Below the pieces are notes generated by a model. That model had not been told where the DNA came from, did not search any database, and saw only the letters and a program-made list of their open reading frames with translations. From DATGMS01 sp040905145 (lineage in GTDB: Bacteria > Bacteroidota > Bacteroidia > Cytophagales > Cyclobacteriaceae), in assembly GCA_040905145.1 (NCBI GenBank), contig JBBDSC010000226.1, positions 8,952 through 72,951 of the forward strand: a DNA stretch of 64,000 bases, in the 5' to 3' direction. Positions 27,490 to 35,917 of the stretch are shown here, in pieces (position 1 is the first letter of the stretch; every line of letters begins with the position of its first letter). A program made the position numbers and the translations under genes.

Positions 27490-28548
27490 TTATCTGTTTT
27501 TGGAAAGATGTGATTTTAAGCTTTGCCAATCATATGTTTCGTGGTCCTCCTTAAAGGTTAAGGCTTCTCTGAAGGCAGCCACATGAGCCCCCATCGGACT
27601 GTTGAAGTTCTCCGAAATAAGAAATTGCAGGCTATCCACTGCCACCAGCTTTTCTGGTTGGTCATAAGCAATGGCCAAGGTAAAAGCATACTCCTGATCC
27701 GATTGTTCCATATAAGGAACCATACATTCCAGGGCATCAAATTTGAATATTTTTCCTTTGGTGGTGACCACCTCGCCACCAAACTTAGGATCAACAATGT
27801 TCATTTTACAGTAGGTACAATGATCTTTACCAAAAGCTATGGGTTCTGGATTTGTCCCACAGCTCATCAGCAGGAAGAAAGAGATGGTTAAAACCAATCC
27901 GATAGAACTTTTCATTTTGTTTGAAATATCAGGCTTATGCCTATTCAGTCCGCGATTACTACCCTTCAATTCTCTCTTACTTCTTTTTTTGAAATAAGCC
28001 AATCCTGCTATTATGATGGCTAGTCCCAGAAATAACCCGCCCCAATGAGGATAGGACTGAACATGGAAATTAAGCAGATCTTTATCCCCTAAAAGAGGTG
28101 GCATATAAGTCATCCCTTCTACTTTAATTGGAGCATTAGGGTCCAGGTTATGTCCATAATCATATAACCAAAGATAAAAATCATAGATGCCTAAAATGCT
28201 CAAAATAGCAAGAGCTATGGCCCATGATAAATAACCCCATCCTTTATTGATCCAAACCATTATAGACCCTAAACCTAACATCACATAAGTGATAAGCGGG
28301 AAATACTTCAATTCAGGTATGGAATCCGGATGAATAGCCTTCATCCCTATATAGTGATTGAGAATATTGATATTCTGAAGGATATATTTGTCGGTTCCGG
28401 AAATTTTGTTTACCCAAATGTAGAGTTGCAAACCTCCCGGGAATTGGGCTGCCTTCAGAAGGATTTGCCATAAAGGAAAAAAGAAGACTGCTCCAAGACA
28501 TACCAAGGCAACAATCATCAATATTCTGGGAGAGGATAATATTTTCAT
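27490..28548 (-). CDS. nosL: NosL copper chaperone lipoprotein fused behind a multi-pass membrane protein
   Basis: 352 residues in one frame. Residues 1-190 hold about four membrane helices and a YPHWGG motif, resembling the separate membrane protein often found beside nosL in Bacteroidota. From Met212 (ATG at 27915) a second unit begins with its own lipoprotein signal MKSSIGLVLTISFFLLMSC. It continues with the NosL core: DHCTYCKMNIVDPKFGGEVVTTKGKIFKFDALECMV, including the CxxCxM copper-binding motif. NosL delivers copper to NosZ. Either this is a true fusion, or translation restarts at Met212 to give a separate 141-residue lipoprotein; the basic linker before Met212 (KKRSKRELKGSNRGLNRHK) suggests the second is possible. 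Confidence 0.85.
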   Translation of the reverse strand: MKILSSPRILMIVALVCLGAVFFFPLWQILLKAAQFPGGLQLYIWVNKISGTDKYILQNINILNHYIGMKAIHPDSIPELKYFPLITYVMLGLGSIMVWINKGWGYLSWAIALAILSILGIYDFYLWLYDYGHNLDPNAPIKVEGMTYMPPLLGDKDLLNFHVQSYPHWGGLFLGLAIIIAGLAYFKKRSKRELKGSNRGLNRHKPDISNKMKSSIGLVLTISFFLLMSCGTNPEPIAFGKDHCTYCKMNIVDPKFGGEVVTTKGKIFKFDALECMVPYMEQSDQEYAFTLAIAYDQPEKLVAVDSLQFLISENFNSPMGAHVAAFREALTFKEDHETYDWQSLKSHLSKNR

Positions 28549-28561
28549 AGCAGAAATTTAA

Positions 28562-28595
28562 AAAAACTGCCACCATTCCTGCGTGGCAGTTTTTA
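28562..28595 (-). terminator. intrinsic terminator between nosZ and nosL
   Basis: Stem AAAACTGCCAC / GTGGCAGTTTT with a 9-base loop and a T run on the minus strand, located 9 bases after the nosZ stop. It would reduce expression of the maturation genes relative to nosZ. Confidence 0.8.
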
Positions 28596-28601
28596 TTTTG
28601 T

Positions 28602-30617
28602 TTATTTACCGACATTGGCTTTTGCTTCATCATAGAAGGCATTTGCCGCCTCTTGGTTTTCCCTCAGTTCTTCATTTAGCCCCCATTTTAGTGGGACATC
28701 TGAACCTTCAGGAGATACCCTGGCGTAGCCGGACATCTCCTGGTGCAGGGCTGAACAGAAATCTGTACAATAGAAGGCAAAAACCCCAATTTTTTTTGGC
28801 TCCCAAAGGAGGGTCCTTGTTTGTCCGGGCATCACCAATAATTCTCCATTGGTAGCTCCCTGCATGGCAAATCCATGGGGCACGTCCCAATCCTGCTCCA
28901 AGTTGGTGACGTGGAAATACACCTGGTCGCCTACTTTAATTCCTTCTATATTATCCGGGGCCAAGTGACTCCTCATGGCTGTCATATACACATGCACCTC
29001 ACTGCCTTCCCTTTCCACCCTGGATTTACCCTCACCCAGCGTGACATGTGGGTGGGTATTTTCTTCAATAGGATAAAACTTTTTGGAATTGGGCATAAGC
29101 ATATCTGCTGCAATCACTTGGGCATAGTGTGGTTCTCCCTTGGTAGGAAAATCCAGGATCAGCTTCATTTTATCCCCACTGATGTCGAATAGTTGTGCAG
29201 AATGCATCATCTCTGGACCAGTGGGCAAAAACCTGTCTTTGGTGATTTTATTCATAGCCACTAAATATTTGCCATTTGGCTTACGGGTTTCCCCACCTGG
29301 GATGGTCAGGTGGCCTGGAGAATAGAAAGTAGATTGTCTATCCAAAATCTCTTTGGTTTCCACATCCCACTTCACTACCTCTGAGGAGATAAAAAAGGTA
29401 GTATAAGCATTTCCCCTTTCATCAAATTCAGTATGCAAGGGGCCTAAGCCGGGCTTTTTTACTATTCCATGTAAGCCTGCTTCATAATTGATAATGGGAA
29501 TTCCGTCAAATTCCCCATCAAAGTTTCCTTCCTCAATGGCTTTCATTAATTGACTGAAGGAATAAACCGACATATCAGCAGATAACTTACCATTGCCCAC
29601 GATATATTCACCCGAAGGATCCACATCACAGCCGTGAGGGGACTTGGGAACAGGTATAAAATATACCATATCCGGACAATCTGCGGGGTTAAGGATTCTT
29701 GTGGTGGTTCTCTCTTCTGAATTGACAATTCCAGAACTTTCATCCATCAGGTTGTGAAAATAAGAGGTTTCTCTTTCCGTAAACCTTCCCTCCTCCAGGT
29801 ATTCTTCTGCTTTTTTCCAATTGATAATGGCCATCAGGTCCTTGTCCATCTGAGAGGCATTTACCTCCAAAAGCGAGTGGGCTTGTTCTGAGTTATAGGT
29901 GGTCAAAAAACTCCAGCCGTGGGAAACTCCTTTACCGTTTCTTGCCAGATCATAATTAAATCCTGGCATTTCGATCTGGAACGCCAAATCCATATGGCCA
30001 TGCTCCTGATCCAAGGATACATAGTTGATCAAACCTTTAAAGTTTTCTTTATAGGTATCAATGGGTACATCCTTCTGAGGGATAGGGACACTAAAGCGGG
30101 TACCGGAAACCAGGTATTCTGAATTTTCCGTAATAAAGGGAGAACAGTGCAGGCCAGCTACATCCGGTATCTCCAAAATCTCCACGGTTTCAAAAGTGGT
30201 CAGATCCACCCTGGCTATCCGGGGTGTATTGTTTCCGTTGACAAATAACCACCGTCCATCAAATTCCCCGTTCTGCTGGGAAAGCTCTATGTGGTGGGAA
30301 TCATCCCAGGGCACAAAGCCATAGGAAGTATTGAACATGGGCTTGGTTTCCTCGCTGTAGCCATATCCGTTTTCAGGATATTGTGAAAAAACAGGTATTT
30401 CCTTGAACAAGCGTCCTGAAGGCAAACCATAGACCGTGATCTGTCCACTATAGCCCCCGGATAAAAATGCATAGAATTCATCGTATTCCCCTGGGGCTAC
30501 ATAGGTTTGTTGTGCGGCATCGCCATGCACCACTTGGTTGGTATCCCTGCCATTACAGGCAGCCATTAACATTAATGTCCCCGAAATAATTGCTGAATTA
30601 ATTTTGTGTCGTTTCAT
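28602..30617 (-). CDS. nosZ: Sec-dependent (clade II) nitrous oxide reductase
   Basis: 671 residues. NosZ reduces N2O to N2 in the periplasm with CuA and CuZ centres. The N-terminus is a Sec/lipoprotein signal (MKRHKINSAIISGTLMLMAAC) rather than a Tat signal, which marks clade II. The beta-propeller carries CuZ-type His regions such as DSHHIELSQQNG, HGCDVDPSGEYIVGNGKL and GEPHYAQV. The C-terminal cupredoxin has the CuA site: DWDVPHGF and FYCTDFCSALHQEM with C617, C621, H625 and M628. No Tat motif or nosR/nosX gene is present, as usual for clade II clusters. A cytochrome c lipoprotein lies directly upstream and is the likely electron donor. Confidence 0.95.
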   Translation of the reverse strand: MKRHKINSAIISGTLMLMAACNGRDTNQVVHGDAAQQTYVAPGEYDEFYAFLSGGYSGQITVYGLPSGRLFKEIPVFSQYPENGYGYSEETKPMFNTSYGFVPWDDSHHIELSQQNGEFDGRWLFVNGNNTPRIARVDLTTFETVEILEIPDVAGLHCSPFITENSEYLVSGTRFSVPIPQKDVPIDTYKENFKGLINYVSLDQEHGHMDLAFQIEMPGFNYDLARNGKGVSHGWSFLTTYNSEQAHSLLEVNASQMDKDLMAIINWKKAEEYLEEGRFTERETSYFHNLMDESSGIVNSEERTTTRILNPADCPDMVYFIPVPKSPHGCDVDPSGEYIVGNGKLSADMSVYSFSQLMKAIEEGNFDGEFDGIPIINYEAGLHGIVKKPGLGPLHTEFDERGNAYTTFFISSEVVKWDVETKEILDRQSTFYSPGHLTIPGGETRKPNGKYLVAMNKITKDRFLPTGPEMMHSAQLFDISGDKMKLILDFPTKGEPHYAQVIAADMLMPNSKKFYPIEENTHPHVTLGEGKSRVEREGSEVHVYMTAMRSHLAPDNIEGIKVGDQVYFHVTNLEQDWDVPHGFAMQGATNGELLVMPGQTRTLLWEPKKIGVFAFYCTDFCSALHQEMSGYARVSPEGSDVPLKWGLNEELRENQEAANAFYDEAKANVGK

Positions 30618-30736
30618 CTGTCTATAATTTGTTTTTTTGGTCCCTTAGAATTCGCCATGAGGTAATTGAGCCATCACCGATGGTATGTGAAAAACTGCTT
30701 ATCAAAATTCCACCTATTTTTTAGCTTGGATAAGAG

Positions 30737-31240
30737 TTATCCGACAGCACCATCTTTTTCACCCGACTTCTCCATGTCATTGTTTCTGAGAAATTCCAGA
30801 ATACTCCTAGCATCTCCGATCGATACGTTTTGGTTCGGCATACGGGTAAGGCATTCTTCAAGCAATGCCTGTGCTGTTGGATCCTTTTCAAGCATGACAT
30901 CTACATTGGTGATCATATTCATGATCCATTCAGGCCTTCTGCGGTTGGTAACCCCTTGAAAACCGGGTCCCACCACACGTTGATCGGTCAGTTTATGACA
31001 GGCGGAACATTTCATATCATAGATGGATTTTCCCATTTTAATCATATCAGGATCCAGTTCATCTTCCAGCTTTACTTCGGTGATTTCTCCCACCCCCTTA
31101 CCTTCTGCAATGGATTGTGGAAGCTCAGGTTCCAAAGTTTCCGGTGTGCCGGAGGCTCTACTGCTTTCCTTATCCCCCGATCTGCAGGAATAGAATAACA
31201 TGGTGAATGCTGCAAGTGTGATTAAAATTAAATTTTTCAT
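30737..31240 (-). CDS. monoheme cytochrome c lipoprotein of the nos cluster
   Basis: 167 residues. A lipoprotein signal ends at Cys19 (AAFTMLFYSC); a linker rich in Ser and Glu follows. One heme c site CSACH is at residues 78-82, with RVVGPGFQGV after it and the distal Met in CLTRMPNQNV. It should carry electrons on the periplasmic side, most likely to NosZ, whose gene starts about 120 bases downstream. A CATGAC-GGAA-GTCATG palindrome lies 55 bases upstream of the start. Confidence 0.88.
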   Translation of the reverse strand: MKNLILITLAAFTMLFYSCRSGDKESSRASGTPETLEPELPQSIAEGKGVGEITEVKLEDELDPDMIKMGKSIYDMKCSACHKLTDQRVVGPGFQGVTNRRRPEWIMNMITNVDVMLEKDPTAQALLEECLTRMPNQNVSIGDARSILEFLRNNDMEKSGEKDGAVG

Positions 31241-31294
31241 ACATAAGTTGTTTCAGATTATGATGTAAAATTAAATTGAAGACAAAGGATAAAA

Positions 31295-31310
31295 CATGAC
31301 GGAAGTCATG
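31295..31310 (-). promoter_or_regulatory. Crp/Fnr-type palindrome upstream of the nos cluster
   Basis: Perfect palindrome CATGAC-GGAA-GTCATG located 55 bases before the cytochrome c start. Related TGAC-N4-RTCA sites occur at 35733-35744 and 36825-36836. An FNR-like regulator gene lies at 36855-37571. Confidence 0.55.
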
Positions 31311-31357
31311 GTAAAAGGTAATTGATATCACTTTTGTATTTCCTGTTTACTATTAGA

Positions 31358-32197
31358 TTAAATATTATTATTAGGATATAGGGTCCTGATCATGGGGGAA
31401 GCATTCGGGAAATAGTTCTTATAACTCCCTCTTATCAACAGGAAGAATAAAATTAAAGCCAGCAACTGAAACATCAGACCAAATGCATTGATGATCAATG
31501 GAAAAGATCCCCCGTAACCCCAGGCTATTACCAAACCATAGGTCAGCATGGTAGAGGTGATGAGCATGGAATAAAACCACTTAAAATGCTTTCCATTCAA
31601 GGTAACCCCTTGTGTCAATACATCAAGAAGTAGGGCCAGTACAGCAAAGGTAAACCAGCCATGAAATTGGAAATGGAGGTAAAATTGTATCGCAATCTGA
31701 TAAAAAGTGGAGTTCCTTCCCCCTGATATGGCCAAGGGGCCTAAAGCCCATACACCAATAGTAGAGATGATCATCAGGACAAGGGCTGTTTTAAGTAATA
31801 AGCTTACTTCCGGCTTTTGAATAGGATGATCCTTCCAAACCAGGTAGCAGAATACATAGCTTGACAATATATGTAGGGAAGAAAAAGAAATGGATAGGAC
31901 ACCATATCCTTGAAGGGGAAAACTGATCATCATGCCCACTACCGTCATTTGGGTAAACCAAAATAATAGGGAATACACCGGTTTTTCCCGTTTGCCTTTC
32001 GGAATAAACCTGTACCATATCAAGGAATACAAGGCCAAATAAACCCAACCCAACATGGTCACATGAGAATGACCATGCATCATGTTCCTATACTCCAACC
32101 AATCTATTCCCCAGACAAAGGCTCCTCGAAGGATGAGTCCCATCATAGCAGCTATAAAAAAATTGAAAAGTGAAACTAATATCCAGCTATTTTTCAT
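31358..32197 (-). CDS. cbb3-oxidase subunit I-like membrane protein
   Basis: About 279 residues from the ATG at 32197; an upstream TTG would add ten. Seven to eight membrane helices are visible. The motif MMHGHSHVTMLGWVYLALY near residue 40 and FHGWFTFAVLALL later resemble heme-binding helices of heme-copper oxidase subunit I (CcoN/NorB group). The protein is far shorter than an oxidase subunit and lacks a complete binuclear-centre set. Proteins of this type are common near nos genes in Bacteroidota and could pass electrons or sense heme or NO. Its position just upstream of the cytochrome c gene supports a role in N2O respiration, but this is inference. Confidence 0.65.
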   Translation of the reverse strand: MKNSWILVSLFNFFIAAMMGLILRGAFVWGIDWLEYRNMMHGHSHVTMLGWVYLALYSLIWYRFIPKGKREKPVYSLLFWFTQMTVVGMMISFPLQGYGVLSISFSSLHILSSYVFCYLVWKDHPIQKPEVSLLLKTALVLMIISTIGVWALGPLAISGGRNSTFYQIAIQFYLHFQFHGWFTFAVLALLLDVLTQGVTLNGKHFKWFYSMLITSTMLTYGLVIAWGYGGSFPLIINAFGLMFQLLALILFFLLIRGSYKNYFPNASPMIRTLYPNNNI

Positions 32198-32322
32198 CCT
32201 TGTTAAAAATGAATGGAACAAGTTCAATATATAATTTTTTACTTTTAATGGACAAATTATTCATGCAAATCATGCTGGAATTCAGAACACCTGCCGAATC
32301 CCGGAAGTAAATGAGAGTATTA

Positions 32323-32485
32323 TCACTGTTTATCATTCCAGGATATCGACAGGGCCTGAACAACAACCAATATGGTTCGGTTGCCCTTGCAGCAAAAATC
32401 TATTCCGAATGATTCAAACACTGTGGCAGCACGGTAATCCTTTGCCACCATTTCCCCCGATAGTCATTTGTTTTATAGTTTCCAT
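32323..32485 (-). pseudogene. 5' fragment of a RIC/ScdA iron-sulfur repair protein gene, frameshifted
   Basis: From the ATG at 32485 the sequence reads METIKQMTIG. After a one-base shift within a run of five G it continues as MVAKDYRAATVFESFGIDFCCKGNRT, a near-perfect match to the N-terminal DUF542 domain of the di-iron RIC (ScdA/YtfE) proteins, including the CC pair. Similarity stops there, and the hemerythrin-like domain of about 170 residues is absent. RIC repairs iron-sulfur clusters damaged by nitric oxide, so its gene next to nos fits. Two separate lesions make it a remnant. Confidence 0.75.
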
Positions 32486-32833
32486 CTTAATTTTTTTAAT
32501 GTGATATAGTAAATCACTTTATAAAAAGATATTAATACCTTTTTATATTTTTATTAACCTCTACAAATATAAGTACAAATAATTTAAGACAAATTCATCT
32601 TTTATTATTTTTAAAATAATTTTTCAAAAAAAAATCAACCACTGATGGTCCTTGGTCTATTTTTCAACTTTTCCTATACAAAAAGCCCTATCCCACCTCT
32701 GAAATCATGCCTGCATTCTACCTGGGGATGTTAGAAAGAAAGGGAATCCTAGTGAAGATGATCGGGAAAAAATGGCAAGCCCACTTCAGAACTGGATCTG
32801 AAGAGCCAGTCATTAAATAAATTGCATTTCAAC

Positions 32834-33007
32834 TCATCGCCTATGCTGTCCCATGGTGCTGACAGAAATTATTTCCACCTGGCGAAGTTCCGCTGCTCTT
32901 TCCACCATCTTTTCAATAAGATGGTGTGGTGTGGCTGCACTGCCATGCAGAAAGATGCGTGTATAGGATTGTATGGCTTTTACTGCTTCTTCTCCTGTAA
33001 TGTACAT
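32834..33007 (-). pseudogene. 5' fragment of an acetyl-CoA hydrolase/transferase gene
   Basis: Fifty-seven codons starting MYITGEEAVKAIQSYTRIFL, then HGSAATPHHLIEKMVERAAE and LRQVEIISVSTMG. This is the N-terminal block of the acetyl-CoA hydrolase / 4-hydroxybutyrate CoA-transferase family (HGSAATP is characteristic). The full protein is about 430 residues; the frame stops at 32834 and nothing downstream matches. The 837-base gap from 32228 to 33064 contains only this remnant and the RIC fragment. Confidence 0.7.
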
Positions 33008-33064
33008 GTTTCAATTATTATTAAACAGAACCCCGTAAATATAAACATCTCAAAAATAACTGTT

Positions 33065-33616
33065 TTATTCAATAGCCGACTTCAGCACAAGGGATACAAT
33101 AATTTCCATGTTATCCTCTGTTTTTATCAGTCCACCAAGTTTTTTGGGTGGAATTAATTCAAATTCCGAGGCGGAGAAAATAAAATCTGTAGAAAGGACC
33201 TGGTTTTTGTCATGGGCCTTTAATGTAAACTTAACATCTTTCAGTATTTTGGATTTTCCCACAAGATGGAGTTTTATAGTGCCTCTAAAAATCCCGTTTT
33301 TCTCTTTTTGGAGCTTCAGAACCTGAACGGAAATTTCCGGATACCGCTTTGCTTTTAAAGTGGTCCGGAAATCCCTGTTCAAAAGAAAATTCCCACATCG
33401 GAATGCTTCTACGGGAACAGAAAAACTATATGGCGAAGATGTCAGCCTATCCATATACAATCGGTCATTCTTTCCCGATATCCCATAGTCACAACTAAAA
33501 CTTCCTATGGAGGTGTTTCCATTTACGGTAATTCTTTTTTCTTGAATGATCAGGAAAGGTCCAGCTTCCAGATGCAATAAAGATAACCAGAGTAAAATGA
33601 TACTAAGTGTACTCAT
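33065..33616 (-). CDS. YceI-like protein
   Basis: 183 residues with a short hydrophobic N-terminus (IILLWLSLLHLEAGPF) that can act as an export signal. The body resembles the YceI lipocalin-like fold: an early SIGSFSCDYGI strand, then RDFRTTLKAKRYPEISVQV, and FTLKAHDKNQVLSTDFIFSASEFEL ending in IIVSLVLK. YceI proteins bind isoprenoid-type lipids in the periplasm; specific function here is unknown. It is the first of two YceI-type genes flanking a porin gene on the same strand. Confidence 0.6.
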   Translation of the reverse strand: MSTLSIILLWLSLLHLEAGPFLIIQEKRITVNGNTSIGSFSCDYGISGKNDRLYMDRLTSSPYSFSVPVEAFRCGNFLLNRDFRTTLKAKRYPEISVQVLKLQKEKNGIFRGTIKLHLVGKSKILKDVKFTLKAHDKNQVLSTDFIFSASEFELIPPKKLGGLIKTEDNMEIIVSLVLKSAIE

Positions 33617-33699
33617 TGCGACTGCTTTTTATTTTTTCTTTATCCTCCCTCAGTTTAGGAATAAAAATTATCAGGAAAAAAATTTTCTGGCATTAATAA

Positions 33700-33730
33700 A
33701 AGCTGAGGAGTCCTATAGAATCCTCAGCTT
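33700..33730 (-). terminator. intrinsic terminator after the porin gene
   Basis: Stem AAGCTGAGGA / TCCTCAGCTT with an 11-base loop and TTTTATTAA on the minus strand, 18 bases beyond the porin stop. Confidence 0.75.
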
Positions 33731-33747
33731 GTATGTAATTAAAGTAC

Positions 33748-35007
33748 TTAAAAACCAATTGCTGCTTCTATAACCAATCCCTGAAAGGCTCCGCCTGCAT
33801 ATTTTGTGTTTGCAAAACCGGCTCCTTCATATTTTTGTCTCACATATTCTACTTTAGTAAGAATATTTTTGGTTAGGAACCAGCCTGCACCTATGTTCGT
33901 ACGACTTATATTCATTTCAGGTGCCCCTTCTGTCCTCTCACCGTTTACTACATTATATCTTCCACCGAAATATAGTTGCTCCCTCATGCCAAACCTGTAT
34001 ATAAGTTCCCCTGCTGTCTGTGTAAAAGACCCATTTCCCTGATCATCACTGTTGTTGGCTATTTCAAAAACCCCAAACAATTCCAGGCCTTTGTATTTTA
34101 TAAAAGGATTGACCTGTACTGCTGTAAGTTGGGTAAAGCGCGGGTTGTATCTGCCTTCCGCGAAGTTGGCATCTTCACCCACCGGAGTCATTATATTATA
34201 GTACCTGGATCCTGCACGGTCACCTCCATATAGGTTATTCCCTGTGGAAGTTCCTTTATTGGTATACAAGGATCCTGTCAAACGTAACCTTAAATCATCT
34301 GCTACATAATTATCATACCCTAATTTACCATAGAAAGATGGTTTATTGTCCGTATTTTCATTAACCGTTACATTTTGGTTCAATTTTCCATTTGTTAGGC
34401 CAATAACTCCAAGGAACCCACTGTGTTGGATGGTAACCTCTCCAAATGCTTCTGTTGAAAATGAATCCATGATATAATTACCCACAAACGGATTGTATAT
34501 GGCATGCGCATTATCTGTTCTCCTAAAATGGGCGTCGCCGTAGTTGAACTCATCCAAGCCGATTCTTATAGAAATTGATTCCATCAATCCTTCCAAAAAC
34601 CCTGGTTTAACAAAATCGAGCTTATCTATTTGAATATGACCACCTTTTACCCAGGCTTCCTGGTGGTTCCTGGAAGAAAGATAGGTTCTAAGATGCATTC
34701 TTATTCCATCATATAATTGAGCATCTAAATCAAGATTAGCCGTAGGCAAGTTAAAATCTGATCCAAGTGCAGTCAGGTTGTCTTCACTGTTTTCGTTACT
34801 CAAAGCCTGAAATTGGATTGCAAAAGCGCCACCAAGATGAACTTTTACACCTTCAAAGTTCACGGTATCTTCTTTTGGAGATTCAAAAACATTCACTCCA
34901 TCCTGACCTGCAGGTCTGATAAACTGTAAAGATCTTTCCTGAGCATAATTCATCCAGCTTATTGCACTGAATAATGTCACCAAAATGATTCTAATTGACT
35001 TTTTCAT
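33748..35007 (-). CDS. porin-like outer membrane beta-barrel protein
   Basis: 419 residues with a signal peptide (MKKSIRIILVTLFSAISWMNYA). The mature part consists of alternating amphipathic strands with aromatic residues and ends VIEAAIGF, a typical outer membrane C-terminal Phe. LDAQLYDGIRMHLRTYLSSR, YGKLGYDNYV and REQLYFGGRYNVVNGE resemble phosphate-selective porin O/P-like barrels of Bacteroidota, but the substrate cannot be assigned. It lies between two YceI-type genes on the same strand and ends in a good terminator. Confidence 0.75.
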   Translation of the reverse strand: MKKSIRIILVTLFSAISWMNYAQERSLQFIRPAGQDGVNVFESPKEDTVNFEGVKVHLGGAFAIQFQALSNENSEDNLTALGSDFNLPTANLDLDAQLYDGIRMHLRTYLSSRNHQEAWVKGGHIQIDKLDFVKPGFLEGLMESISIRIGLDEFNYGDAHFRRTDNAHAIYNPFVGNYIMDSFSTEAFGEVTIQHSGFLGVIGLTNGKLNQNVTVNENTDNKPSFYGKLGYDNYVADDLRLRLTGSLYTNKGTSTGNNLYGGDRAGSRYYNIMTPVGEDANFAEGRYNPRFTQLTAVQVNPFIKYKGLELFGVFEIANNSDDQGNGSFTQTAGELIYRFGMREQLYFGGRYNVVNGERTEGAPEMNISRTNIGAGWFLTKNILTKVEYVRQKYEGAGFANTKYAGGAFQGLVIEAAIGF

Positions 35008-35077
35008 GAGTATATAATTTGATTTTCAATGTTTACAAGCCAGCCTGGCCAATCATAGCTGCCAAACTGGTCCGATT

Positions 35078-35668
35078 TCAAGATTTTTTGTTTATAAATG
35101 TAAAGTTATAGTGGACAGTAATTTCATCTCCGGTCTTAATGGTTCCCAGTAGGGCTGTAGGCGGATCTACTTTAAAATCTGTCATGTTAAAGGTTTTACT
35201 TCCTGATAATTGAATTTTTTTCATATCAGGATATGCTTTCGCCTGCAGGCTAACCATCCTGCTTTCACCTGCTATAGTTAGGGTTCCCCCTGCTTCAACC
35301 AGGTAATGGTCACCTTTTTTTTCGATAGATTTAATTTGCTTTAAGCTAAAGCTAATCTCAGGGTTCTTTTTTGTTTTTAAAGCTTTATAGGTATTTCCAT
35401 CCATTCCTGATTTACCGCTTTTTAAGGTTTCCGCCTTTATAGCAACAGAAAGCTTAAGAATATCTTTTAAAGCACTCTCCTCTAAATTGATGATCGCTTC
35501 TCCTGAAGCGCTGTGGGAAGTCAGGGTCCAATCATGCAGAGATGATGTTCCGGAAACTGTAAATTCAGCACCGGGGGCTAATATGTAGTTCGTCTGTGCC
35601 TGCAGCTGAAGACATACTGCCAATACTGGAAGCAGCAGGAACATGTGTTTTTTATAGGATGCTTTCAT
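35078..35668 (-). CDS. YceI family periplasmic protein
   Basis: 196 residues from the ATG at 35668 (MKASYKKHMFLLLPVLAVCLQLQAQ), preferred over an upstream ATG because it opens the signal peptide. The YceI fold is clear: EFTVSGTSSLHDWTLTS, LKSGKSGMDGNTYKALKTKK, PEISFSLKQI, LTIAGESRMVSL and MTDFKVDPPTALLGTIKTGDEITVHYNF. These proteins bind amphiphilic ligands in the periplasm. A TGAC-N4-ATCA site lies about 65 bases upstream, suggesting control together with the nos cluster. Confidence 0.85.
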   Translation of the reverse strand: MKASYKKHMFLLLPVLAVCLQLQAQTNYILAPGAEFTVSGTSSLHDWTLTSHSASGEAIINLEESALKDILKLSVAIKAETLKSGKSGMDGNTYKALKTKKNPEISFSLKQIKSIEKKGDHYLVEAGGTLTIAGESRMVSLQAKAYPDMKKIQLSGSKTFNMTDFKVDPPTALLGTIKTGDEITVHYNFTFINKKS

Positions 35669-35730
35669 AACATTTGGTTTTATATTATATTTATCATTAA
35701 GCAAATTTAAGTCTACTGTCCATCAGAAAA

Positions 35731-35745
35731 CATGACATAAATCAG
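35731..35745 (-). promoter_or_regulatory. Crp/Fnr-type half-palindrome upstream of the YceI gene
   Basis: CATGAC-ATAA-ATCAG, differing by one symmetric base from the palindrome upstream of the nos cluster, about 65 bases before the YceI ATG. Confidence 0.4.
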
Positions 35746-35917
35746 AGAATTAGCTGTTTCTAATCAAGATGAAAAATGAAACCTGAATGCGGGGCAGAAG
35801 CAGGGACATCCCAAAAGAGGGGAGAATTTATGGGAAATCCAGGTCATGAGGGTAGATACGCCATTTCTGAAGTGCGGATGGAAATCGCCAATTGAAATAA
35901 AAGTTGATTTATACAGA

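Noticed and set aside
32710..32820. 36-codon plus-strand frame (MPAFYLGMLERKGILVKMIG...)
   Set aside because: Complete start and stop but no similarity, in a region of gene remnants; too short to support.
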